DNA from: an uncultured Collinsella sp.
Lineage (GTDB): Bacteria > Actinomycetota > Coriobacteriia > Coriobacteriales > Coriobacteriaceae
Assembly (NCBI GenBank): GCA_958407085.1
Contig: CATYHY010000078.1
Location: forward strand, 1 to 6,389
Length of the DNA: 6,389 nt
Reading direction: 5' to 3'
The notes under the pieces are model-generated. The model saw only the letters and a list, made by a program, of their open reading frames with translations. It had not been told where the DNA came from and ran no database searches. Position numbers and translations under genes: made by a program. This document shows positions 1 through 5,469 of this stretch, piece after piece. How positions within the stretch are numbered: position 1 is the first letter of the stretch; the number at the start of each line of letters is the position of its first letter.

Positions 1-91
1 GCACGAGGTAGACGACGAAGGCGATGAGCACGTAGAGGATCATATTCCGTCTACGCTTGTTGTCATCCATCTCCATCTGCTTGAACTCCAT
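1..91 (-). CDS. N-terminal fragment of a membrane protein, possibly FtsH
   Basis: Only the first 30 codons are inside the window; the gene continues off the left edge. The visible protein starts MEFKQMEMDDNKRRRNMILY and runs into an uninterrupted hydrophobic stretch (ILYVLIAFVVYLV). A short charged N-terminus, a basic cluster and then a membrane segment is what the ATP-dependent zinc protease FtsH has, and the DDNKRRRN-type start resembles actinobacterial FtsH, but no AAA or zinc motif is visible, so this identity is a guess. An in-frame TAG directly precedes the ATG at 91, so that is the longest start. Met6 (ATG at 76-74) has GGAG nine bases upstream and is an equally good start; Met8 is a third option. 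A TATTCT -10-like hexamer (116-121, minus strand) lies in the divergent spacer, without a convincing -35. Confidence 0.45.
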   Translation of the reverse strand, partial: MEFKQMEMDDNKRRRNMILYVLIAFVVYLV

Positions 92-189
92 CTACTGGGG
101 TTGATAATGGTTTCTAGAATACCCAACCCGAGCGACGATAAACCGACGCCGGGCACGAAAGGACAGAGATGGCATCACTGTAAGTCGGC

Positions 190-416
190 ATGGTTCAAAT
201 CTATACAGGCGACGGCAAGGGCAAGACGAAGGCTGCTTTGGGGCGCGAGAGGATGTCGAGGAACTGATTGCGATAAAGCCCGCCACCACGGAACTCGTGC
301 TCACCGGCCGCGGGCTGCTGCCGTTGGCCGACCTCGCGGACTTAGTCACCGAAATGCGTCCCATCAAACACTACTTCGACGAAGGCCTCCTAGCCCGCCA
401 AGGCATCGAATACTAA
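190..416 (+). pseudogene. cobO: Decayed cob(I)alamin adenosyltransferase (CobO/BtuR), internal deletion
   Basis: Frame 1 from ATG 190 reads MVQIYTGDGKGKTKAALG, the P-loop start of corrinoid adenosyltransferases of the CobO/BtuR family, then diverges and stops at TGA 265-267. A second frame, open from about 249 to TAA at 414-416, reads EDVEELIAIKPATTELVLTG and later ADLVTEMRPIKHYFDEG, ending ARQGIEY; this is the family's conserved C-terminus. The two pieces are in different frames and about 100 residues between them are missing (family length is roughly 170-200). The join lies near 241-249. An ATG at 169 is in frame with ATG 190 and has AAAGGA five bases upstream, but is cut by TAA at 181-183; it may be the original start with a further nonsense mutation. 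The intact enzyme adenosylates cobalamin; this copy cannot, lacking most of the ATP- and corrin-binding core. The P-loop also has Lys where Thr is usual after GKT. Confidence 0.85.
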
Positions 417-453
417 TTGATTCGTTTTCCGCCAACACCTACAGCTCATAAGG

Positions 454-522
454 AAGTTGCGGTGGAATAGTACTTGTTTGACGGTCCGCAAGGGCTTTTC
501 AGGAACTATTTCACCGCAACTT
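454..522 (+). repeat. Long inverted repeat with GNRA-capped apical stem
   Basis: Arms 454-476 and 500-522 (AAGTTGCGGTG... and ...CACCGCAACTT) pair over 23 positions with one A-A mismatch and two G-U wobbles when read as plus-strand RNA. The loop holds a second small helix, 483-487 with 492-496, closed by a GCAA tetraloop (488-491). The wobbles pair only in plus-strand RNA; on the other strand they become C-A mismatches, which suggests the plus orientation is the functional one. It lies between the cobO remnant and the convergent MATE gene. It lacks a T-run on either side, so it is not a classical intrinsic terminator. It resembles a palindromic intergenic repeat or MITE-like unit, which cannot be confirmed from a single copy. 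Confidence 0.6.
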
Positions 523-545
523 ATCAGGGGTATCCGACGGATGAG

Positions 546-1895
546 CTAGGCGGTGGCGCGACCTAGCCAGTTGCCGCTGTGGTGGTAGATGGTGAACATG
601 GTTGCGGTGATGAGCCAGGTTACGGGGTAGACCAGCAGTAGATGCTCGAGCGACGGATCGAAGGGCATGATCGCAAACACCCAAATCACTCTGAGTACGA
701 CGGTGCCAAAGATGGTGAGCATCATAGGCTGCAGACTCACGCCAGCGCCGCGAATGGAGCCCGACGCGTTCTCGATAATCGAGAAGATCGCGTAGAACGG
801 CGCGATGAAATGAAGAATCGTCGTGGTGTACGCCGAAATCGAAGCATCGTCGACAAACAAACGCGACAGAGGACCCGAGAACACCAGGAGTACGGCAGAC
901 AGGCCACCAATGAGCATAAACGAAAGCACGAGCGACGTGTGATATCCCTTGCGCATGCGCTCGTAATTGCGCGCGCCAAAGTTCTGCGCCGAGAACGTAG
1001 TGATCGATACGCCGAGCGCCTCGGTCACCATCCAGATAATGCCATCCAGGCGCCCAGATAGACCCCAAGCAGTCGTGACATCGGCGCCAAACGAATTAAC
1101 CGACACCTGGATCAGCACGTTCGAGATCGAATAGGCAGCCGATTGAAAACCGAGTGGCAGACCACACGAGATCATACTCTTGCAAATACCGCGATCGATG
1201 CCGAGCTTAGACAGCGAAAGACGCCATGCGCCCGGAGCGCGCATCATGCGCAACACGATCATCGTTGCATTGGAGCAAATGGTCAGCGCCACTGCGATGC
1301 CGCAGCCCAGCGCCTCCATATGCAACACAGCGACAAAGATGATATCCAGCACCACGTTAACCAGGCAGCCAGAGGCAATGATCACAGCGGGGCCGCGCGT
1401 GTCGCCCACGGCACGCAGCAGTGCCGTTCCCATATTGAGCAGCAGCGCCGCAACCATGGCGGCAAAATAGCAACGAGCATAGGCCACGCCCTCGGCCAAA
1501 AGTTCATGCGGAGTGTTCATAAGTACCAGCATGGGCTCAACGAACACTATGCCAAGAATCGAGAAAACGATACCGCCCACCAGCGCGAGCGTCATGGCCG
1601 TATGGACCGAACGGCTCAGTCGCTCATCATCGTGCTGACCAAAATACTGACCGGTAATGACCGCGCAGCCGGCGCCGACGCCAACGCAAAAGCCAATGCA
1701 GAGCTCGGTGAGCACCATCGTAGCTTGAATGCCACCTAGCGCGAGCTTGCCGCCAAACTGACCGACGATATAGGTACCGATAAGCGTGTAGGCCTGCTGA
1801 AAAAACGAACTAAAAAAGATGGGAACGCACAGCGAAAGCAGCTGCTGCCAAATAACACCCTGCGTTACATCGATAGCAGTAGATTTCTTAGCCAC
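546..1895 (-). CDS. MATE family efflux transporter (DinF/NorM-like)
   Basis: A 449-residue inner-membrane protein of the MATE (multidrug and toxic compound extrusion) family, which exports cationic drugs or metabolites in exchange for Na+ or H+. The family length (about 450) and about twelve hydrophobic segments fit. The N-terminus has the family pattern IDVTQGVIWQQLLSLCVPIF (8-27) followed by FFQQAY (31-36). The first half carries NMGTALLRAVGDTRG (154-168) with NVVLDIIF (180-187); the second half repeats this as FSAQNFGARNYERMRKGY (301-318) and SIRGAGVS (380-387). The GTG at 1895 is chosen because GGGGAGG lies just upstream; a TTG at 1928 would add 11 residues without a ribosome site. It follows the methyltransferase gene by 125 bp and may have its own promoter. 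Substrate cannot be predicted. No inactivating change was seen. Confidence 0.9.
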   Translation of the reverse strand: MAKKSTAIDVTQGVIWQQLLSLCVPIFFSSFFQQAYTLIGTYIVGQFGGKLALGGIQATMVLTELCIGFCVGVGAGCAVITGQYFGQHDDERLSRSVHTAMTLALVGGIVFSILGIVFVEPMLVLMNTPHELLAEGVAYARCYFAAMVAALLLNMGTALLRAVGDTRGPAVIIASGCLVNVVLDIIFVAVLHMEALGCGIAVALTICSNATMIVLRMMRAPGAWRLSLSKLGIDRGICKSMISCGLPLGFQSAAYSISNVLIQVSVNSFGADVTTAWGLSGRLDGIIWMVTEALGVSITTFSAQNFGARNYERMRKGYHTSLVLSFMLIGGLSAVLLVFSGPLSRLFVDDASISAYTTTILHFIAPFYAIFSIIENASGSIRGAGVSLQPMMLTIFGTVVLRVIWVFAIMPFDPSLEHLLLVYPVTWLITATMFTIYHHSGNWLGRATA

Positions 1896-1944
1896 ACGCC
1901 CTCCCCAAAAGCGTACGTCAACCGACAAAACAGTAATTAAAGAC

Positions 1945-1964
1945 CTAAGCTAATAGCAGCTTAG
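1945..1964 (-). terminator. Perfect 7-6-7 palindrome, terminator or operator
   Basis: CTAAGCT (1945-1951) and AGCTTAG (1958-1964) are perfect inverted repeats around a six-base loop. On the minus strand it follows the methyltransferase stop by 56 bp and is followed by GTCTTTAATT, a weak U-tract, so it may end that transcript. It also lies just upstream of the MATE gene, and a TGCTATTAG extended -10-like element falls in its centre, so it could be an operator for the transporter instead. Confidence 0.4.
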
Positions 1965-2020
1965 CACCGACCGACGTCGACCGAAACACCCCGAGTCAGA
2001 GCCCGGTGCAAACTATCTGC

Positions 2021-2935
2021 CTAGTGATACAGCCCCGGCTGGTAGTGATACTCGTTGCTCACGTGCGGGCACAGCTGCCAAAAGGCGACGGCGCTCGCCG
2101 CGGCAACGTTGAGTGAATCGACCCCGTGCGCCATCGGAATGCGCACGGCCCGGTCGCAGCCCGCGATGGTCTTGGCGCCCAAGCCGGCACCCTCGGTGCC
2201 CATAAAGATCGCCAGGCGATCAACCTCCTGCAGCGCAGGATCGTCCAGCGAAACGGAGTCGTCCGTCAGCGCCATCGCAGCGCACGAAAAACCGGCTTCG
2301 TGCAGTGCCGCCAGGCCATCGTGCGGCCACACACGAGCCTCGCTGCCAATACGCGTCCACGGCACCTGAAACACCGTGCCCATGCTCACGCGGGCCGAGC
2401 GACGGTACAGCGGGTCGCAGCACGTCGGACTGACCAAAATACCGTCGACATTGAGCGCGGCGGCCGAGCGGAAAATCGCACCCACGTTCGTGTGGTCGAC
2501 AATACCCTCGAGCACGCACACGCGCACCGGGCGCTCCCCCGCCGCCTCGACGACGCCACCCAAGAACTCATCAACCGGAATCTGCCGCGGGCGACGAAAC
2601 GCCGCGAGCGCACCGCGCGTCACGTTAAAGCCCGTCAGCTGCTCCATGAGTTCCATGGAAGCTACGAACACAGGAACCGGACCTGCGCCCTCGCGCACGA
2701 CAAGCTGGTCAAACAGCGGCATCATCTGGTCGAGCCAGCGTTCGCCCAAAAGAAAGCTCACCGGCTCGTATCCGGCACGCACCGCGCGCTCAATAACCTT
2801 GGCACTCTCGGCGATAAAGATGCCCTTTTGCGGCTCTAGCACGCAGCGCAGCTCACGCTCGGTCAGTCGCACGTAGGCATCGAGCCGCTCGTCCTCGAGC
2901 GAATCAATTCGCAGAACCTCAACGGCATCAGTCAT
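2021..2935 (-). CDS. TrmH/SpoU family RNA 2'-O-methyltransferase
   Basis: A 304-residue SPOUT-superfamily enzyme that would transfer methyl from S-adenosylmethionine to a ribose 2'-OH in rRNA or tRNA. The N-terminal part (about 1-110) is the substrate-binding region, with FIAESAKVIERAVRAG (40-55) typical of the SpoU substrate-binding fold. The C-terminal knot domain shows all three family motifs: NVGAIFRSAAALNVDGI (150-166) with the catalytic Arg156, IFMGTEGAGL (253-262), and IPMAHGVDSLNVAAASAV (276-293). The target base cannot be read from the sequence. The ATG at 2935 is preferred over an in-frame ATG at 2968, because a good -10 element overlaps the latter, leaving a leader of about 26 nt; the ribosome site is weak (GGGCAGG). 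It lies 109 bp downstream of folA with a hairpin between, so it is probably transcribed alone. Confidence 0.9.
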   Translation of the reverse strand: MTDAVEVLRIDSLEDERLDAYVRLTERELRCVLEPQKGIFIAESAKVIERAVRAGYEPVSFLLGERWLDQMMPLFDQLVVREGAGPVPVFVASMELMEQLTGFNVTRGALAAFRRPRQIPVDEFLGGVVEAAGERPVRVCVLEGIVDHTNVGAIFRSAAALNVDGILVSPTCCDPLYRRSARVSMGTVFQVPWTRIGSEARVWPHDGLAALHEAGFSCAAMALTDDSVSLDDPALQEVDRLAIFMGTEGAGLGAKTIAGCDRAVRIPMAHGVDSLNVAAASAVAFWQLCPHVSNEYHYQPGLYH

Positions 2936-2966
2936 AGCAGCCTGCCCGCACCCTTCTTTACAGCAC

Positions 2967-2976
2967 ATCTATACCA
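2967..2976 (-). promoter_or_regulatory. Extended -10 promoter of the TrmH-type gene
   Basis: On the minus strand this reads TGGTATAGAT, an extended -10 (TGn followed by TATAGA). No good -35 is seen at 16-18 bp, which is normal for extended -10 promoters. Transcription would begin near 2961, and translation at ATG 2935. If correct, the upstream in-frame ATG at 2968 is not transcribed. Confidence 0.45.
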
Positions 2977-2981
2977 AACGA

Positions 2982-3000
2982 GGCGACGCTAAGCGCCGCC
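2982..3000 (-). terminator. Hairpin after folA, probable terminator of thyA-folA
   Basis: On the minus strand GGCGGCGC and GCGTCGCC form an 8-bp stem (one G-U) with a TTA loop, starting 44 bp after the folA stop and followed by the short pyrimidine-rich TCGTTT. The U-tract is poor. Its place between folA and the next gene's promoter supports a terminator role. Confidence 0.45.
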
Positions 3001-3044
3001 CCATACATTCAATCAACCCGATAATACCGTTCACGCCAGGCGAT

Positions 3045-3563
3045 TTACGCCTCAACGCGACGATACGTCACGAACTCATAATCGACACCCTCGTCGCCCT
3101 CGCCCGAGGCAATCGTGGCAACACCGCCACGCCACGCAATCTCCCACGCGGGATCGGCGTCCAAATCGGGAAAGTACGTGTCCACGGCATGAGTGCAATG
3201 GTTGTGCGTGACCTCGGCCTCGGCGCAATACGGCAAAAACTGCCGATACACCTCGCCGCCACCGATCACCCAAGCAACGGGCTCATCGGCAACCGCGGCG
3301 AGCGCCTCGTCGATGCTATGCACCACGTCGACGCCCTCGACAGCAAAATCCTCGTCGCGGGTAAGCACGATATTGCGACGGTTCATGAGTGGACGCCCAC
3401 CGGGAAAACTCAGCAGCGTCTTGCGCCCCATGATGACCGGGCAGCCCTTGGTGCAGGCCACAAAATGGCGCATGTCGGCGCGATTGGACACCACCATGTC
3501 GCCCTCGCACCCAATGCCCCAATCGTCACACACGGCAACGATAGCAGATAGCTTACACGTCAT
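3045..3563 (-). CDS. folA: Dihydrofolate reductase
   Basis: A 172-residue cytosolic enzyme that reduces dihydrofolate to tetrahydrofolate with NADPH, recycling the DHF made by ThyA. Visible family features are LSAIVAV (5-11), the catalytic acid Asp30 in NRADMRHF, the NADPH-site signature PVIMGRKT (42-49), RRNIVLTRD (62-70), VIGGGEVYRQF (99-109) and Thr119, which pairs with the acid. The usual Pro-Trp before the acid (E. coli P21-W22) is Val24-Val25 here. ATG 3563 is chosen for its upstream AGGTGG; a GTG at 3572 directly after the thyA stop would add three residues. The gene starts 9 bp after thyA ends, so the two are co-transcribed and probably translationally coupled. Length is normal (about 160-175). 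Confidence 0.93.
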   Translation of the reverse strand: MTCKLSAIVAVCDDWGIGCEGDMVVSNRADMRHFVACTKGCPVIMGRKTLLSFPGGRPLMNRRNIVLTRDEDFAVEGVDVVHSIDEALAAVADEPVAWVIGGGEVYRQFLPYCAEAEVTHNHCTHAVDTYFPDLDADPAWEIAWRGGVATIASGEGDEGVDYEFVTYRRVEA

Positions 3564-3572
3564 GAGCACCAC

Positions 3573-4421
3573 CTACACCGCAATGGGAATGTTCTTGACC
3601 TGCGGGCCGTGCTCATAGCCCTCCACGATCAGGTCGTCGGTCGTAAACGCATAGAAATCGTGCACGTCGGGGTTAAGCGTTACCTTAGGCGCCGCAAACT
3701 GCGGACGCTCGATAAGCTCGCGGACGATATCGACATGACGGTCGTAGATATGGGCGTCGGCGATCACATGCAGCAGCTCGCCGGGAATCATATCGACCGA
3801 CTGCGCGACCATCATCAGCAAAATGGCGTACTGGCACACGTTCCAGTTGTTCGCGGCCAAAATGTCCTGGCTGCGCTGGTTGAGAATCATATTGAGTGTA
3901 GGCTTATCGTCCTGCGGGCGCTGCGTGACGTTATAGGTCACGCTGTACGCGCACGGGTACAGGTGCATCTCGGACAGGTCGCTAAACACATAGGTGTTCG
4001 TCATAATGCGGCGGCTGTACGGCGTGTGCTTAAGGTCGTACAGCACACGGTCCATCTGGTCGAAATCGCCCTCGGCATAGTGGCTCTTCTGGCCAATCTG
4101 GTACCCGTAGGCCTTGCCGATAGAGCCGGTCTCGTCAGCCCACTCATCCCAAATATGGCTGTTGAGGTCATGCACGTTATTGGACTTCTTCTGATATATC
4201 CACAGGATCTCGTCCATGGCAGATTTGAGGGCCGTGCGGCGCAGGGTGAGCGCAGGGAACTCCTCGCGCAGGTCGTAGCGCGCCGTAACGCCAAAGTTTT
4301 TAATGGTATAGGCAGGGGTGCCGTCCTCCCACACCGGACGGACCTTTTGGCCCTCGGTGGTGGTGCCATGGTCCAGAATGTCGCGGCACATGGCTACAAA
4401 CTGTTGATCAGCCTTGCTCAT
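3573..4421 (-). CDS. thyA: Thymidylate synthase (ThyA)
   Basis: A 282-residue cytosolic enzyme that methylates dUMP to dTMP using 5,10-methylene-THF, releasing DHF for FolA. Key features are YSRRIM (135-140), the active-site cysteine Cys157 in LYPCAYS, the phosphate-binding NQRSQD (181-186), Asn194 in NNWNV contacting the pyrimidine, ADAHIYDRH (221-229), and the C-terminal closing segment ending IPIAV. The residue after PC is Ala rather than the His of E. coli-type enzymes, and the flanks (TYNV, IYDRH) resemble the Bacillus subtilis ThyA subgroup; that comparison is from memory. The start at ATG 4421 has AGGAGG four bases upstream. The frame stays open far upstream to 4991 but that part is antisense to the next gene and is not coding. 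The gene is the first of the thyA-folA unit. Confidence 0.95.
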   Translation of the reverse strand: MSKADQQFVAMCRDILDHGTTTEGQKVRPVWEDGTPAYTIKNFGVTARYDLREEFPALTLRRTALKSAMDEILWIYQKKSNNVHDLNSHIWDEWADETGSIGKAYGYQIGQKSHYAEGDFDQMDRVLYDLKHTPYSRRIMTNTYVFSDLSEMHLYPCAYSVTYNVTQRPQDDKPTLNMILNQRSQDILAANNWNVCQYAILLMMVAQSVDMIPGELLHVIADAHIYDRHVDIVRELIERPQFAAPKVTLNPDVHDFYAFTTDDLIVEGYEHGPQVKNIPIAV

Positions 4422-4455
4422 TGACCCTCCTGTCAGTCGTCTATAAGCGATTTTT

Positions 4456-4461
4456 ATTGTA
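4456..4461 (-). promoter_or_regulatory. Probable -10 box of thyA-folA
   Basis: On the minus strand this is TACAAT, within one base of the consensus TATAAT and followed by an A-rich stretch. Transcription would begin near 4449, giving a leader of about 28 nt that contains the AGGAGG site. The -35 region is poor, which suggests an activator or weak expression. Confidence 0.45.
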
Positions 4462-4508
4462 GCCCAGGAGCACGCGGCCCCACAGCCCAAACATAACCCC
4501 TCATTTTC

Positions 4509-4520
4509 TGACATATGCCA
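4509..4520. promoter_or_regulatory. Upstream operator copy TGACATATGCCA
   Basis: It differs by one base from the perfect palindrome at 4562-4573. Centre-to-centre distance between the two is 53 bp, about five helical turns, and the promoter of the DUF134 gene lies between them. It is located in the spacer shared with divergent thyA, about 48 bp upstream of the thyA -10 box. Proposed as a binding site for the DUF134 protein (inference). Confidence 0.55.
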
Positions 4521-4528
4521 GGAATTAC

Positions 4529-4556
4529 TTGCGCAAATCCGCACGTTCGCTATTCT
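4529..4556 (+). promoter_or_regulatory. Promoter of the DUF134-NifX gene
   Basis: TTGCGC (4529-4534) and TATTCT (4551-4556) are separated by 16 bp, a reasonable sigma-70-type promoter. The predicted start near 4563 falls inside the downstream operator copy, the classical position for repression. Confidence 0.55.
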
Positions 4557-4561
4557 ATTGT

Positions 4562-4573
4562 TGACATATGTCA
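4562..4573. promoter_or_regulatory. Operator palindrome TGACATATGTCA over the transcription start
   Basis: A perfect 12-bp palindrome at the predicted +1 region, 14 bp before the start codon. Together with the near-copy at 4509-4520 it looks like a dimer-binding site for an autoregulating HTH protein encoded immediately downstream. The palindrome and spacing are seen directly; the binding protein is inferred. Confidence 0.6.
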
Positions 4574-4587
4574 GATTTGGAGAGTGC

Positions 4588-5352
4588 ATGGCAGGAAGAC
4601 GAGAAAAATTACGCCGCGTTGGGATCATCCCCGAATATCGCGGCTTTACCCCCGACGGCCTTGCCAGTGGAGACGCCATCGACATGACGATCGACGAACT
4701 CGAGGTGCTGCGCCTGTGCGACCTGGAAGGCCTTAACCAAGAGGCAGTCGCACAGCAGATGGGCATCGCGCGCGCCACGGTGGCGGCTATTTGCAGCCGA
4801 GCGCATCGTAAGGTGGCAAACGCGCTGGTCAACGGGCGAGCGCTCAGTATCGAGGGCGGCAATATCGCATACTCCCCCATCACCACGACAACGGCCGCAT
4901 GGCCAGCAAAGGAGGTCGGCACCATGAGGGTGGCAACGACGTACGACAACGGCAACATCTTTATGCACTTTGGCCGCAGCGAACAGTTCAAGATCTACGA
5001 CATCCAGGATGGCAAGGTGCTAAACGAGCAGGTCGTAGGCACCGGCGGCACCGGTCACGGCGCATTGGTGGGCCTACTTACCAACGGTGGCGTTGACACG
5101 CTCATCTGCGGCGGTATCGGCGGCGGCGCCATCAACGCGCTCACCCAGGCCGGCATCACGGTCTATGCGGGCGCCCAGGGCAGCTGCGACGCCTGCGTCG
5201 AGGCCCTCATTGCAGGCACGCTCGCTCAGACCGGCGAGGCCACCTGCGACTGCCATGGTCATGACCACGAGCACACCCATGAGCATGGCGAGTCCTGCGG
5301 CTGCCACGGCCATCACGACCACGACGGACATGAGGGCTGCAGCTGCCACTAG
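4588..5352 (+). CDS. DUF134 HTH regulator fused to NifX/NifB-type metallocluster-binding domain with His/Cys-rich tail
   Basis: A 254-residue fusion. Residues 1-97 form a DUF134 (UPF0251) DNA-binding domain: RRVGIIP (9-15), TIDELEVLRLCDLEGLNQE (34-52) and the helix-turn-helix VAQQMGIARATVAAI (54-68), ending ALVNGRALSIEGG (79-91). The Cys often found after RRV in this family is Gly12 here. Residues 113-210 are a dinitrogenase Fe-Mo cofactor-binding domain: MRVATTYDNGNIFMHFGRSE (113-132), CGGIGGGAINAL (174-185) and GSCDAC (198-203). Residues 220-254 carry 12 His and 6 Cys with three CxCH motifs (CDCH, CGCH, CSCH), a likely metal-binding tail. No nitrogenase genes are nearby, so nitrogen fixation is not implied; a metal- or Fe-S-sensing repressor acting at its own paired operators is the best inference. 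ATG 4588 has GGAG five bases upstream. An internal start at 4924 is likely (see the separate entry). Two stop codons end the gene in tandem. Confidence 0.9.
   Translation: MAGRREKLRRVGIIPEYRGFTPDGLASGDAIDMTIDELEVLRLCDLEGLNQEAVAQQMGIARATVAAICSRAHRKVANALVNGRALSIEGGNIAYSPITTTTAAWPAKEVGTMRVATTYDNGNIFMHFGRSEQFKIYDIQDGKVLNEQVVGTGGTGHGALVGLLTNGGVDTLICGGIGGGAINALTQAGITVYAGAQGSCDACVEALIAGTLAQTGEATCDCHGHDHEHTHEHGESCGCHGHHDHDGHEGCSCH
4908..4926 (+). promoter_or_regulatory. Internal Shine-Dalgarno and in-frame ATG at the domain boundary
   Basis: AAAGGAGGT (4908-4916) stands eight bases before ATG 4924-4926, a near-ideal ribosome site in frame with the fusion at Met113, the first residue of the NifX-like domain. 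Initiation here would yield a 142-residue stand-alone metal-binding protein. In the full-length reading the same bases encode part of the linker (AKEVGT). Confidence 0.6.
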
Positions 5353-5405
5353 TAGCAAGCACCGCGGCGTCAACACGCTTCCACGTTTGCGACAACCTGT
5401 GAACG

Positions 5406-5451
5406 AATGGCGAAGGCCGCCTGGAACACCATCCAGGCGGCCTTCGCCATT
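5406..5451. terminator. 20-bp perfect hairpin between convergent genes
   Basis: Bases 5406-5425 and 5432-5451 are perfectly complementary over 20 bp with the six-base loop ACACCA. It lies 53 bp after the DUF134-NifX stop and 18 bp after the ffh stop, so it would act in both directions. No T-run follows on either strand, which makes it a U-tract-less terminator or an RNA end-protecting hairpin. Confidence 0.75.
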
Positions 5452-5469
5452 GTCGACTCAATCAAGCCG

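Noticed and set aside
140..190. Possible cobalamin riboswitch before the cobO remnant (CACTGTAAGTCGG resembles part of the B12 core)
   Set aside because: The other conserved boxes of that riboswitch are not visible and the spacer is too short to hold one.
101..451. Plus-strand open frame across the cobO remnant
   Set aside because: Its translation is Arg/His-rich and resembles no family; the real homology lies in the other two frames.
511..1068. Minus-strand open frame of 185 codons inside the MATE gene
   Set aside because: It overlaps the MATE frame, which has full family motifs; the translation is Arg/His-rich shadow sequence.
1896..1928. TTG start for the MATE protein at 1928
   Set aside because: No ribosome site precedes it, while GGGGAGG lies just before GTG 1895 and the family alignment begins there.
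2126..2839. Long plus-strand frame opposite the methyltransferase gene
   Set aside because: Such antisense frames are common in GC-rich genes; no ribosome site or recognisable motif.
4422..4991. Upstream open extension of thyA by about 190 codons
   Set aside because: It is antisense to the DUF134 domain, shows no domain resemblance, and a strong AGGAGG site fixes the thyA start at 4421.
4588..5352. Nitrogenase cofactor biosynthesis role from the NifX-like domain
   Set aside because: No nif gene is present and this domain is widespread in non-fixing anaerobes.
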